DNA of 51,126 nt from positions 1 through 51,126 of the forward strand of contig JAUHZF010000017.1 of NCBI GenBank assembly GCA_030426145.1, read 5' to 3'. This document shows positions 15,102-24,195 of the stretch, piece after piece. The notes under the pieces were generated by a model. It saw only the letters and a list, made by a program, of their open reading frames with translations. It was not told the origin of the DNA and did no database searches. The DNA comes from Polyangia bacterium (GTDB taxonomy: Bacteria; Myxococcota_A; Polyangia; Polyangiales; Polyangiaceae). The translations under genes were made by a program, and so were the position numbers. Position 1 is the stretch's first letter. Each line of letters starts with the position of its first letter.

Positions 15102-16622
15102 CTATGGTGCGGCCGTCCAGCCTTCGAACGCCAAGTTGTCGACGTCGAAGTACTTGTAGGCGTCGCCGTTGAAGCGGAGCCGAACCGCTTCCACATCCCC
15201 GTGTGCCCCAAACTCGTCCAGCGGAATGCGGATGGTCGTCATGGAGGTCCGGTTGGTGAAGTCGTAGAAGCCGCAGTTGCCGCTGGCATTCTGGGCGTCA
15301 CACATCGGCATCGACTGAGCGACGACTCCGAAGTCGTCAAGAGCCACCTCCGTCGACCATGCGCCATCGTTTCGGAGCTGCACCGTCAGATCGCTTGCGG
15401 CTGAACCGGTCACCTGGCCTATGCGAAGGCTGAGCGCGACGTGAGCGTTGGCATTGAACCCAGAGCCCGACGTGTACCAGGTGACGCTGCCCGAGGTAGA
15501 GCTGCCCCGGACACGCATCGCTCGCGTTTCGTGCACACTCGTCGCGTTGTTCGCCAAATCGATGTTGAACGCGCTGGCGCTGGATGGCGAAATCGAGCCT
15601 CCCATGGTGTTCGTCGATGAACTGCCGCTCTCACCATTGTCGAGGACGGTTCGATACACGCCGTCGGTGAACTGTCCGAAGGTTTCCTTCGCCGTCCAGC
15701 CCTGCGGGTTATTTCGGATGTAGTCGTCGTACCAGGTGTAATCGTTGCGCAGATGCGCGGCCATGAAGGCGAGTACGTAGCCTTTGGTCATCGTTTGCGT
15801 GTCCCCGGTCGCGCTGTAGCGCTCCGAGAACTGCTCGTGAACCGTGTTGTCGAACAGCTTCATCGACTTATCGAGCGCGTTGAAGAGGGCGGACCCCTCT
15901 GAGTCTGAGCCGTCGTAGAGACCAAAGCCCTTGTCGGGGAGCTGATCCGCGTCGTCTGTACCGTGAAGCACCATGAGAGCGTCAGTAGCGCCGAAGTCGA
16001 TGCCGTCGTTCGAGAAGGTGGATGCGAGCCCTACAATGCCTCGGACGCCCCAGTACGATGCGCTCGCGTCGAGTTCCTCGGCCAGTGCCCGTGCGGTCCC
16101 GCCGCCGCGGCTATGCCCAATGAGTCCGACGTTTCCGACCAGGATTTTCGAGCCGTGTGTCCAGTTCGTGCGCATGGCATCCAAGAAGTCGACAGCGTCG
16201 TCGACCGCCGCGCCATGGTTGCTGGCGTTGGCGCCGAGCACGTCGATCGAGACGGCGATGTAGCCGTTTCGAGCCAGGTGCTTGAGCAAGTAGTTGTAGT
16301 CGGCGTAGTCGAAACCCGTTCCGCGAAACAGGGCGACCATGGGGCTGTGGGGCGGATTGCTGCAGCCACCCGACGACGGGTAGTAGATGCGGGCCCGCGT
16401 CCCGGAGTACCTGCGCTTGTGGAGGCACCAGCCGTTCGTCGTGTGGGAGGAGGGGTCGGAAGCCGTCATCGCGGCCGTCGCCGATTGAAGGGCGGTCGCG
16501 TCGGGCTCCATCAGGTCGAGGTCGTCTGGCCCTTGGTCCGCGCAGCCCGCGGCGAGGATGGGGAGTGTGGCGCAGGCAAGGAATCGGTGACTGCTCTCGG
16601 TGAGGCGCTTGAATGTCTTCAT
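15102..16622 (-). CDS. Alpha/beta-hydrolase lipoprotein with C-terminal carbohydrate-binding-like domain
   Basis: The 506-residue protein has a lipoprotein signal (lipobox ILAAGC, lipidated Cys at about 27). Residues about 65-300 form a cutinase/dienelactone-hydrolase-like alpha/beta-hydrolase fold: MVALFRGTGFDYADYNYL, VSIDVLGAN and the nucleophile elbow GHSRGGG (Ser at about 171), with a probable acid in MVLHGTDDADQLP. The GHSxGGG form is shared with polyester hydrolases, though activity cannot be predicted. Residues about 320-506 are beta-rich (TSVHETRAMRVRG, DLTVQLRND, YKYFDVDNLAFEGW), as in galactose-binding or CBM-like jelly rolls. The likely role is a surface hydrolase acting on an ester or polymer. 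It is divergent from the haem-motif lipoprotein gene. Confidence 0.8.
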   Translation of the reverse strand: MKTFKRLTESSHRFLACATLPILAAGCADQGPDDLDLMEPDATALQSATAAMTASDPSSHTTNGWCLHKRRYSGTRARIYYPSSGGCSNPPHSPMVALFRGTGFDYADYNYLLKHLARNGYIAVSIDVLGANASNHGAAVDDAVDFLDAMRTNWTHGSKILVGNVGLIGHSRGGGTARALAEELDASASYWGVRGIVGLASTFSNDGIDFGATDALMVLHGTDDADQLPDKGFGLYDGSDSEGSALFNALDKSMKLFDNTVHEQFSERYSATGDTQTMTKGYVLAFMAAHLRNDYTWYDDYIRNNPQGWTAKETFGQFTDGVYRTVLDNGESGSSSTNTMGGSISPSSASAFNIDLANNATSVHETRAMRVRGSSTSGSVTWYTSGSGFNANAHVALSLRIGQVTGSAASDLTVQLRNDGAWSTEVALDDFGVVAQSMPMCDAQNASGNCGFYDFTNRTSMTTIRIPLDEFGAHGDVEAVRLRFNGDAYKYFDVDNLAFEGWTAAP

Positions 16623-16777
16623 GGCCCCACGTGTTGGCAGGATCCGTACCGCGCCGCCGAACGCGCCATCCTACCGAAGACGCGAGGAACAGTACCCGCC
16701 GCGGCGCTCGATGAAAAACGTCGATCCCCCAATCGGGGGCGGACTGTTACCGCGAGGTGTCACCGCCATCCGCCAAG

Positions 16778-16809
16778 GTGCCCAAATCACCTCGGATGAC
16801 CTTGGGCAC
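16778..16809. promoter_or_regulatory. Inverted repeat in a divergent promoter region
   Basis: GTGCCCAA at 16778-16785 is inverted as TTGGGCAC at 16802-16809 with a 16-base spacer, between the divergent starts at 16622 and 16832. A second small hairpin (CCCCC-AATC-GGGGG) lies nearby at about 16729-16740. It could be an operator for one or both genes; nothing identifies the factor. Confidence 0.35.
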
Positions 16810-16831
16810 AGCCCATGCAGAAACGGCGGGG

Positions 16832-18985
16832 ATGTCATCACCTGCGACGTCTCGCCAGTCCAGCTCCCTTCGCCGCTACGGGCGCTCGGGCGTGGTCCTT
16901 TCGCTTTGGATCGCGGCCGGACTGGCCGGTTGCTTTCAGGGGCCGCCGAGGGAGGACCGGCCCGCCGAGCGCGACCCGCTGGGGGTGAACGCGTCACCGA
17001 TGCTGGTCGACGGCGAGTACAAGCTCGAGCGAAACCTCGGTGGCGAAGACTACGTCGTCGAGTGCCGAAGCCTCGGGGTTCCCGTGCCCGATCGCGTCAT
17101 GGACCTCGACAACGGATGGACCTTCAACAGCAACCACGTGCAAGAGCCATTCGTGCTCCAAGGCCTGTCCCCGGAGCTGTGGTTGTTCATGGCCCCGGGC
17201 GGCGGTGGCTGCATGGCGCTCCCTCGAATGCCTGAACTCTCCCTCGCCGCGGAGTCGCTCAACATGATCTGCATGGCGCCCACCGGGGAGACGTGCTTCT
17301 TCGCCCACGAAGACCTCCAAGGGAACCAAAAGAATGAGAGCGTGCTCATCCCTCCGGGCCAAAGCCTCGGACCCAACGACCCCATGGGCTTCGAGATCGG
17401 CGACTTCGTAGGGGGAACCGACCTCGAGACGAGTCCCGCCGGGCCGTGCACCGACTGCCACATCGGGGCGAACCCGTTCATCATTCACCCGGGTGATGTG
17501 GGGTTCGACACGGAACTCATTCCGTTCCCTACCAAGTGGCCCGTGCCTGTCGTGCCGCCATCGTTCCCCGGCAATCCACCCCCCATCGAGCAGCTCGGTC
17601 CGACCGTCGCCGACCCCACCGAGGACTGCAACACCTGCCACTCGGCCCATGGTTCTGCGGGACGGCTGCCTCTCGTTTCGGATCGTCACCCGGGCTTCTG
17701 CAACTTCGTCCTCGAGCCCGCCCTGACCGACGAGAACGGGACGAACGGTACGCCTCCCACCATGCCTCCCGGCGCTGGGCCGACGCCGGTCTCCAATGGG
17801 CAGACGCAGTGGCTTCGCAAGGCGTGCGAGGCGGCTCCCGGACAGGGGCACATCGTGCGCTACGAGTTGCCGCCGAGCATCGATGTCTTCCCACCGCAGG
17901 TCATCGCTCCCTACGCGTGCACGCAGCACGTGACGGTGTCCGGGTTCATTCCGGGCGCCAGCGTTTCGCTCTACCGTGTGGGCAGTGCTCTGCCGGGGCA
18001 CATCGAGACGGTGACGCCCTACGGTGAGACCTACGCGTTCGAGCTCGACGACAAGCTGAACGTGGGCGACCAGTTCATGGTCGCGCAGACCTACGGCGGT
18101 CAAACCGCCGCGTCGGGGGTCGTGACGACGATCAGTCACTTGGATCACTACGAACAAGGACTCCCTGCGCCCACCATCGCTCCCGCCCCGCTTTACGAGT
18201 GCGCCACGCACATGGCGGTACGGCACGCCCGAGGGGCGACGATCGAGGTGACCAAGACGGAAGCCACGAGCAAGCTCGGCGGCGGCAAGGCTTGGAGTGA
18301 GGCGCGCACGCGGGCAGGTACCCACTCTTGGATGGATATGGGGGCCGAGGGCCCCTTCGACGTCGGCGATGACTTGGTTGCCACGCAGACGATTTGCGAC
18401 GACGTGAGTGATCCTTCGGAGGTTGCCGTCGTCGAGCCCGCCCCCAACACGATACCGCCCGTAGAGCTCGTGCCTCCGATGGTCGGACAGCACCTCCTGA
18501 CCCTCAAGGCGATCGTACAGGGGGCACGGGTGTGGCTGGACGAGCTCCCCGCGCTTTCGGTCTTCGATGCTCCGTCGATCGCGTTTCGGCGGATGAAGTA
18601 CGACCTGACACATTCGCCCCTGGGCCCCATCTCGGCCGGGGATCAGTTCATGGTGGGGCAGCAGCTTTGCCAGGTGTCCAGTCAGCCGGCTCACGGCGTA
18701 TCGGCCATCGCTTGTGATTCGGCCGCGCTCGAGAGCTTTGTACCGGAGGTCGTCACCCCTCGGGCGGGTGACGACTTCATCATGGTGCAAGAGGCACGAC
18801 CGGGGGCCTTGATTCGGGTCTTCGCGGCCGGCGGGGTTGAGCTCGGGAACGGTACGGGGGCCGTCATTCAGCTCTCGCGGGCACTGACCGTGGGAGAGAG
18901 CGTCGCGGTAACGCAGCAGTTCGTGCCCATGTCGGGGTCGACGGGATGCACCCCTAACCGCGCCATCGTGGTCGTGGTGCAATAG
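16832..18985 (+). CDS. Lipoprotein with two CxxCH motifs and Ig-like repeats
   Basis: The 717-residue protein has a signal with lipobox LAGC. The N-terminal part holds two haem c-binding motifs, CTDCH (about residue 206) and CNTCH (about 266), within a Gly/Pro-rich region. Four beta-rich repeats of about 90 residues follow (about 360 to the end). Each has a pattern P-V-x-x-P, then PGAxVxVxxxG, then (V)GDxxxVxQ, for example GDQFMVAQTYGG and GDQFMVGQQLC. These look like Ig-like adhesin or surface-binding modules. A surface electron-transfer or cytochrome-adhesin role is an inference. The ATG at 16832 is chosen near the signal peptide; GTG 16757 and ATG 16793 are upstream alternatives. The next gene starts 3 bases after the stop. 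Confidence 0.75.
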   Translation: MSSPATSRQSSSLRRYGRSGVVLSLWIAAGLAGCFQGPPREDRPAERDPLGVNASPMLVDGEYKLERNLGGEDYVVECRSLGVPVPDRVMDLDNGWTFNSNHVQEPFVLQGLSPELWLFMAPGGGGCMALPRMPELSLAAESLNMICMAPTGETCFFAHEDLQGNQKNESVLIPPGQSLGPNDPMGFEIGDFVGGTDLETSPAGPCTDCHIGANPFIIHPGDVGFDTELIPFPTKWPVPVVPPSFPGNPPPIEQLGPTVADPTEDCNTCHSAHGSAGRLPLVSDRHPGFCNFVLEPALTDENGTNGTPPTMPPGAGPTPVSNGQTQWLRKACEAAPGQGHIVRYELPPSIDVFPPQVIAPYACTQHVTVSGFIPGASVSLYRVGSALPGHIETVTPYGETYAFELDDKLNVGDQFMVAQTYGGQTAASGVVTTISHLDHYEQGLPAPTIAPAPLYECATHMAVRHARGATIEVTKTEATSKLGGGKAWSEARTRAGTHSWMDMGAEGPFDVGDDLVATQTICDDVSDPSEVAVVEPAPNTIPPVELVPPMVGQHLLTLKAIVQGARVWLDELPALSVFDAPSIAFRRMKYDLTHSPLGPISAGDQFMVGQQLCQVSSQPAHGVSAIACDSAALESFVPEVVTPRAGDDFIMVQEARPGALIRVFAAGGVELGNGTGAVIQLSRALTVGESVAVTQQFVPMSGSTGCTPNRAIVVVVQ

Positions 18986-18988
18986 ATC

Positions 18989-19645
18989 ATGGAATTCGTC
19001 GTCTACGGAATCGTCGCGCTCGTCGCGCTCGGCATCCTCGTGCCGCGCTACTTGCGCACCCAGAAGGCACTTCGGGAGCCGATTGGCGGCGACGTGTGCG
19101 TCGCCTGTCAATCCACCTCCGTGACCAACTTTGCCCCGGCGTGCTACCGCTGCGACGACTGCGGCTTCCAGTGGGGAGAAGGGCTGGCTCACCACGCCGC
19201 TCGGCTTCGGCAAGCAGAGGTGGAAAAGCTGGAACCCGAGCAACGCACAGCTTACATCCGGCGTGAGCTCGACGAGGCTCGGGCCCATCTGGCCGCGGCG
19301 GGGCCCCTTCTCGAGCACGCCTGCCGCCAGCTGGGCGCCGACGTCGTCGTGGGTAGAGGCTTTGGGTCGGGCGACATGTACTCGCGCAATCGGACCGAGG
19401 GCATGGTTCAGGCCGCGCGCGAGCTCGGCCTCGCGCAGAAGCGCATGAAGCAGGCTGCAGCCGCCCACGGCTACGAGGCGGAGCAAGTCAACGTCGACGT
19501 TGGGGGGCCGTTGCTTGCATTCGATACCTTCTTCGACAGCTTCGTGTTCGACGCGGTGAATCACCACCAAGTCAGCGAGCTGAAGCAGAAGCACGCCCAC
19601 ATGAGCCAGATCGTCGCCCAGGCGCGTCAGGCGCTCGACGGCTGA
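18989..19645 (+). CDS. Membrane-anchored zinc-ribbon protein
   Basis: The 218-residue product begins with a membrane helix (EFVVYGIVALVALGILVPRY). It is followed by a four-cysteine zinc-ribbon-like segment, VCVACQ (about 37-42) and CYRCDDCGFQWG (about 53-64). The remaining 150 residues are helical and charged, with coiled-coil character (RRELDEARAHLAAAGPLLEHA). I do not recognise the family. It starts 3 bases after the haem-motif lipoprotein stop, so the two are co-transcribed. A role in that protein's export or maturation is possible but unsupported. Confidence 0.75.
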   Translation: MEFVVYGIVALVALGILVPRYLRTQKALREPIGGDVCVACQSTSVTNFAPACYRCDDCGFQWGEGLAHHAARLRQAEVEKLEPEQRTAYIRRELDEARAHLAAAGPLLEHACRQLGADVVVGRGFGSGDMYSRNRTEGMVQAARELGLAQKRMKQAAAAHGYEAEQVNVDVGGPLLAFDTFFDSFVFDAVNHHQVSELKQKHAHMSQIVAQARQALDG

Positions 19646-19766
19646 CGGACGGGCACGACCGCGCGACAACTCGCAGCGCGGGGTCTTCAGGGCGCGGCGC
19701 CGGGCTTCTCGAGTGCGAAGCGAAGAACGATGTCGGTCTTCGTGGGGACGAGCAGCTTCTGCTTCA

Positions 19767-20105
19767 TCACCTTGCGGATGACTCGGTGGGGTGGGTTCTC
19801 GAGTGCACCGCCTCGAGGGCGCGGATGCTGACCTGGGTGTAGATGGCGGTGGTGGATAGCTCGGCGTGTCCGAGCTGGTCCTGGACGAAGCGGATGTCGG
19901 CGCCGCGGTCGAGCATCTGGGTGGCCATGGTGTGAGCGCGGTCGCGCAAGCCGATGGGGTCGTCGACGTCGGGCTGGGCGAGGATGGCGTCGACCTCGGC
20001 GGCGGTGAAGACCTGGCGAGGGAGGCGCCGGCCCATGCGAGGCAGGACGAGCTCGGCGGCGGGGCTGACCTGGATGACATTCGGGGTGGAGCCATCGACC
20101 TGGTC
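19767..20105 (-). pseudogene. Tyrosine recombinase with internal deletion
   Basis: The frame reads RRLPRQVFTAAEVDAILAQP and then DPIGLRDRA, the start of an XerC/D-type catalytic domain. It jumps directly to HTMATQMLDRGADIRFVQ, LGHAELSTTAIYTQV and HSRTHP, the C-terminal end with the nucleophile tyrosine. About 150 residues are missing between RDRA and HTM, including the catalytic arginine and lysine, without loss of frame. The protein cannot recombine DNA. The recognisable part begins near 20105; the frame remains open to 20276 but with no similarity I can name. The stretch 20106-20314 holds nothing else that I recognise. Its presence marks a former mobile element. Confidence 0.75.
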
Positions 20106-20314
20106 GAGGGCGGTTGGGTGTCGTCGTGTGGTGGCCCTGCGGTCCTGTTGGTCCTGATGTCGTCGGCACGCGCCGACGAGACGATGGACCTCGAACCGGA
20201 AGAAACAATGTGGGCCCGCTTCGAGCGCAGCGAGGTAGAGCCCGACGCCGGGTTCGCATCGGGAGATTCGTCGCACTGATTCGAGGTAGACTCGACCGGT
20301 AGGATGGATGACGC

Positions 20315-23035
20315 ATGACGTTTCGAATCGTGACCCTCGCGTGGCTCCTGGTCGTGGGCGCCCCGGCCTGTGGTGGCGCCGAACGTCCGGAGCCAGCGGC
20401 CGCCGCTACCGCCACCGCCACGGCGTCCGCCGCGCGAGCCGTGTCGCCCCCGGCCGTGAAGCATGAGAAGCCGGCGGCGGCCTTCGTATCCCTGGCCTGG
20501 TCAGACACAGGTCTGGCCGTGGTCACTTGTGGCGACGAAGAAGCGGCACACCGCACGCTGGTGACGCCCAACGGAGCGCAGTTTTCGATCGCCATCGACT
20601 ACCCCCAGGCGGGCTTCAGCCCGTACCGTCGGGGCATACCGCAATGGCAGCCTGGCACCGACGTGGTGGCTCTTCCCGACGACCGTGGGGTCGTGCTCTG
20701 GGATGCCAAGCAGCGCCAGATGGTGCGGCGTCTAGCATTCGACGGTGGCACGGACGCGCCGTTGGTCACGTGGAGCCCCAGCGGTCAGTTTCTGGCGACC
20801 AGCGAGAGGTTGACCGTGCGTGAGATGGGGGAGGTCAGTCGTCCCCTGCTGGTCTGGAACGTCGGCGCCGGCACCTCACAGTCCGTACGACAACATGCGG
20901 GCGACGTCGTCAGCTGGAACGCCAACGACAAGGTCGTCGCGACCGGCAAAGGTACCATCCTGAGCCTGTACGCACCGACGGTGATCGGGGACGAGGTCAT
21001 CGTGTCCACCATTGGCATGGGGCGCCGAAGCTTGCCCGGTCACACGCCGTCCTTCGACCCCACCGGTCGCCATCTCGCGGTGGCCGCAGGGCTCGACCGT
21101 CCCGAAGACGGCAAGCGCGCGGTCACGACGATCTACGAAGCCCGGTCCCTCGCCAAGCGAGCGCAAGTGCCAGGGCTTCGCCCACAATGGAACGCTGATG
21201 GTACCGTCCTGATGACCCAAGCGGAGAAGGCGATCATCATCACCTCGGCCGACGGCAAAGAGAAGGCGAGGTTCCCCGCCGCGGGAGGCGCATGGCCCAT
21301 CGCGACGCTATCTCCGGACGGAAAGCGTGTCGCGCTGCGAGGCTTGAAGGAGCTGACGATCTGGGACGTGGCCACGAACAGGACCACGAAGTACCCGACG
21401 CAAGACGATGGCGTCCCCAGCTGGATCACGCGGGACGTGGTGTTCACGCAGGGGAACTACGAAGGCGCCACGCTGGTCTCGCTGAAGGATGGGGCCACGA
21501 GCCACGTGACCGCGACTTCGACCGACGGAGGCTGCCAGCTGCACGTTCGCTCGAGCGACGACACCGAAGGTCCCGCGGCGTGGGCGCGGGTCTTCGGTCG
21601 CGAAGCGGCCCCGTCCTCCGCCGTCGCTTTGGAGCCAGCGCCGGCGACCGAGACGATGACGCTGCACCATGGCAAGTCGCCCCCCGGAATAAATGCCATG
21701 GAGGTCACCTGGTCTGCCGACGACGGAGCTTTCGTGGCGCATTGTCGGGAGCCGAAGACCCGCACGCTGGTCGACGTGGTGGGGTTGCGCAAGCACGCGC
21801 TCCCAGCCGCGGCTGACCTAGGCCGGCCCGCCACTTGGAACCCAACGTCGACCCACATCGCGCTGCATACGGCGGCGGGCACGGTTGTGGTCGAGCGCGC
21901 CTCCGGCAAGACCACGGCGTCCCTACCGACTCCCGGGGCGACCGACGCGCTCGTCGTCTGGGGACCGCCATCGAACCCCAGCCTCGCCGTGTCGTGGGTC
22001 GCGGATCCCGAGCACCACGGCGCGCGTGTGGTCGTGCTGGACCCGAAGACGGGAAAGGTCCAGACGACGGTCAAGGTGCCGCCCTCCAAGCGGAACGCCC
22101 GAGTGCGCTGGAAGCCCGATGGCACTCGCCTGCTGACCCTGCCCAACGTCGAAGGCTACGCCAACGACCCATCCAGTACCCTGCGCGTATGGGATTCGAA
22201 GTCGGGTCGGCAGCTCAGCTCCTTCACCCCCAAGGCGAAGAAGAACAGCTTGCAGGCGCCACGCTACGCTGGCTGGCACCCGACGGACGATGTCATCTAT
22301 ACCAGCACCGGTTCCGGCGGCATGTTCAACATGTGGTCTCATACCGCCGAGGAGGTGCACCTGTGGAGCGCTGCGGGACGCCCGCTCGGTTCGCTCCCCG
22401 GCTACAGCTGGTCGATCGACGGCGGCACGCTCGCCCTCGTGGCCGGCCACGACTACCGCAGCGAGGCGGCTCCATCCACGACCTTCTACGATCTGTCCAC
22501 GAGGAAAGCCCTCGGCACGGTCGTGGGCACCCTGAGGGGGCTCGACGCAGACGGGAAACGGGCCGTCACCACGGTGTCGCCCTACTCCAACCACAACGCA
22601 CGCTCGGGTGAGCCGGTGGTGTTCTGGCTGTGGCGATTGCCGGACGGGACGCCGCTACGGCGCCTGGTGCTGGGCCGAGACAGCGAGCAAGACTCGGTAC
22701 GCCACGTTACCGGGCAAAGGTATGCGGCGTGGCGCCCCCCCTACGCCATTGCGAGCGGTAAACGACCGGCCGGCTTCACCGTGTGGGACCTCGCCACCTC
22801 CCGCCGCGTCGTCACCCGGGAGTTCGATATGGTGGTCGAATTCTTCGGCCAGACTTGGCTCTCCGAGGGACGCGTCCTCCAGCTCAGCTACATGGACGGA
22901 CGTCAGCGCTTCATCGACGTCGAGGACGGGCGCTGGGTCGACGTGATGGCCGATGGCACGAGCTGCGACGTGACCCTGCGCAACGAAGAGGGCCCCACTG
23001 ACTTGGCCGCCCTGAAGGAGCTACTCCGTATCTGA
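20315..23035 (+). CDS. Beta-propeller (TolB/WD40-like) lipoprotein
   Basis: The 906-residue protein has a lipoprotein signal (WLLVVGAPACGG, lipidated Cys at about 19), a short Ala-rich linker and about fourteen WD40/TolB-like beta-propeller blades. Typical blade ends are VVLWDAKQRQMV, LLVWNVGAG, LTIWDVATNRTT and LRVWDSKSGRQLS, each followed by a variable strand and a turn such as WSPSGQFLATS. Two seven-bladed propellers are plausible from the length. Propellers of this kind act as protein interaction surfaces; no enzyme motif is visible. The ATG at 20315 is preceded by GGTAGGATGG, an acceptable ribosome binding site. It stands alone, with decayed genes on both sides. Confidence 0.85.
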   Translation: MTFRIVTLAWLLVVGAPACGGAERPEPAAAATATATASAARAVSPPAVKHEKPAAAFVSLAWSDTGLAVVTCGDEEAAHRTLVTPNGAQFSIAIDYPQAGFSPYRRGIPQWQPGTDVVALPDDRGVVLWDAKQRQMVRRLAFDGGTDAPLVTWSPSGQFLATSERLTVREMGEVSRPLLVWNVGAGTSQSVRQHAGDVVSWNANDKVVATGKGTILSLYAPTVIGDEVIVSTIGMGRRSLPGHTPSFDPTGRHLAVAAGLDRPEDGKRAVTTIYEARSLAKRAQVPGLRPQWNADGTVLMTQAEKAIIITSADGKEKARFPAAGGAWPIATLSPDGKRVALRGLKELTIWDVATNRTTKYPTQDDGVPSWITRDVVFTQGNYEGATLVSLKDGATSHVTATSTDGGCQLHVRSSDDTEGPAAWARVFGREAAPSSAVALEPAPATETMTLHHGKSPPGINAMEVTWSADDGAFVAHCREPKTRTLVDVVGLRKHALPAAADLGRPATWNPTSTHIALHTAAGTVVVERASGKTTASLPTPGATDALVVWGPPSNPSLAVSWVADPEHHGARVVVLDPKTGKVQTTVKVPPSKRNARVRWKPDGTRLLTLPNVEGYANDPSSTLRVWDSKSGRQLSSFTPKAKKNSLQAPRYAGWHPTDDVIYTSTGSGGMFNMWSHTAEEVHLWSAAGRPLGSLPGYSWSIDGGTLALVAGHDYRSEAAPSTTFYDLSTRKALGTVVGTLRGLDADGKRAVTTVSPYSNHNARSGEPVVFWLWRLPDGTPLRRLVLGRDSEQDSVRHVTGQRYAAWRPPYAIASGKRPAGFTVWDLATSRRVVTREFDMVVEFFGQTWLSEGRVLQLSYMDGRQRFIDVEDGRWVDVMADGTSCDVTLRNEEGPTDLAALKELLRI

Positions 23036-23438
23036 CGCCCTGGTTAATGCGCGCGACCACGAAGTCGAAGCGCGCCGCCTTGCCGCCGCTTCGTCGGTGA
23101 GCGGCATGACGCGCGAACACGTCGCGCTTGCGTGCGAGCTCTTTGGCGTAGGCCTTGTCGATGGCGAACTCCGACTCGGTGAACATCATCTCACACCGGT
23201 TCGTGCAGCGATCGGCGCGGTCGATGACGAGATCGATCTGCGCCCCCACGTCGTCCGGTGACGCGGGGCGATGAGCCCACACCGCGTGGTCCCTGTCGAC
23301 CGCGGCGATCCCGAGGCGCTTCTTGATCGCCGGCACGTGGTCGAGGCAGACGCGTTCGAACGCGAGGCCGGCCCAAGCTCGGAAGCGCGGGCTGGCGCGC
23401 TTCTCGAGCCAGGCGCCCGGTGCATCGTTTGCCACCAT
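23036..23438 (-). pseudogene. Fragment of a PD-(D/E)XK ATPase (DUF234-type C-terminus)
   Basis: The minus-strand frame contains AWAGLAFERVCLDH, IKKRLGI, AQIDLVIDRADRCTNRCEMM and FAIDKAYAKELARKRDVFA. These match the C-terminal nuclease-like domain of AAA ATPases that have a DUF234 region (consensus QIDLLIDR and CEIKFS). The ATPase N-terminus is absent and the frame has no stop of its own before running into the antisense of the propeller gene, so both ends are lost. The E-x-K of the fold reads E-M-M, so the lysine is gone too. It is a decayed remnant, perhaps of a plasmid- or island-borne gene. The 34 bases to the TauE-like stop hold a 6-bp hairpin. Confidence 0.7.
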
Positions 23439-23472
23439 GGTGAACCCGGTGTGTGCTGGTACTTCGTCTAGA

Positions 23473-24195
23473 TTAACGAAGGCCTGTCAGCGACACGAGG
23501 ACCAGGGCCGCGAGCACGGCGACCTGCAGGCGGTGGGCGCGCTCATCGCCGAGGTGGCTCCGTGCGTGTTTGCCCACGCGATTGCCGAGCACGATGGCGA
23601 GCGCCGTGGCCAGCGACAGGGCGATGACGGAGCCATCGATGATCCCGGTGGTCGCGTAGCCCGTGAAGCGCGCGAGGTGGGAGGCGGCGGCTGCCGCCGA
23701 GGCCGTGGCGAGGTAGCGGGTGCCGGTCAGTCCCGCCGACATGAGCAGGGGGGCGGTGAGGATCCCTCCTCCACCCGCGGTGGCCGTCAGCGCGCCCACG
23801 ACGGCGCCCCCCGGCAACATCGCGCCGGTGGGAACCTCGCCCTTCCACTTGCCCGTGGCTTTGGCCAGGGCGAGCAGGGTCATGACCGACACGAGGCCCT
23901 TGATGCCCCAGGCTGGGATGTGGGTGATGAAGGCACCCCCGATGAGCGCGGCCGGCATGGCGCCGGCGGCGAAGAGCATGGCGTGCCGCCGCGACAGGTC
24001 GTCGCGAAAGAGCCACACACGGTGCACGTTGCCGATCAACAGAGGGACTGCGGTCACGGCGAGGGCCATGCGGGGGTCCCATAGGAATGTGAGCCCCACC
24101 ACGAGCAGGAGGCCGCCGCCCATGCCTGCCATCGTCGTCACCACGCCTGCGATGAGCCCGAGCCCGAGAACCAGCGGCCACATGTCCATGCCCAC
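23473..24195 (-). CDS. TauE/SafE-family anion exporter
   Basis: The 240-residue protein is a polytopic inner-membrane protein with about seven to eight helices. It has the two similar halves typical of TauE/SafE transporters: VVTTMAGMGGGLLLVVGLTF near the N-terminus and AVVGALTATAGGGGILTAPL at mid-length. Family members move sulfite, sulfoacetate or other small anions out of the cell. The substrate is unknown here. It is transcribed away from the LysR-type gene and shares a 68-base intergenic region with it, so the regulator probably controls this transporter. The start at 24195 was preferred; an ATG three codons later is also possible. Confidence 0.85.
   Translation of the reverse strand: MGMDMWPLVLGLGLIAGVVTTMAGMGGGLLLVVGLTFLWDPRMALAVTAVPLLIGNVHRVWLFRDDLSRRHAMLFAAGAMPAALIGGAFITHIPAWGIKGLVSVMTLLALAKATGKWKGEVPTGAMLPGGAVVGALTATAGGGGILTAPLLMSAGLTGTRYLATASAAAAASHLARFTGYATTGIIDGSVIALSLATALAIVLGNRVGKHARSHLGDERAHRLQVAVLAALVLVSLTGLR

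Noticed and set aside
20106..20280. Open frame upstream of the recombinase relic considered as coding
   Set aside because: Composition is unlike the recombinase part and no similarity could be named; it is probably only an open antisense-type frame.
16994..20464. A 1156-codon open frame on the minus strand
   Set aside because: It runs antisense to two well-supported genes (haem-motif lipoprotein and zinc-ribbon protein), is rich in Arg, His, Asp and Val in the way typical of antisense frames in GC-rich DNA, and shows no domain.
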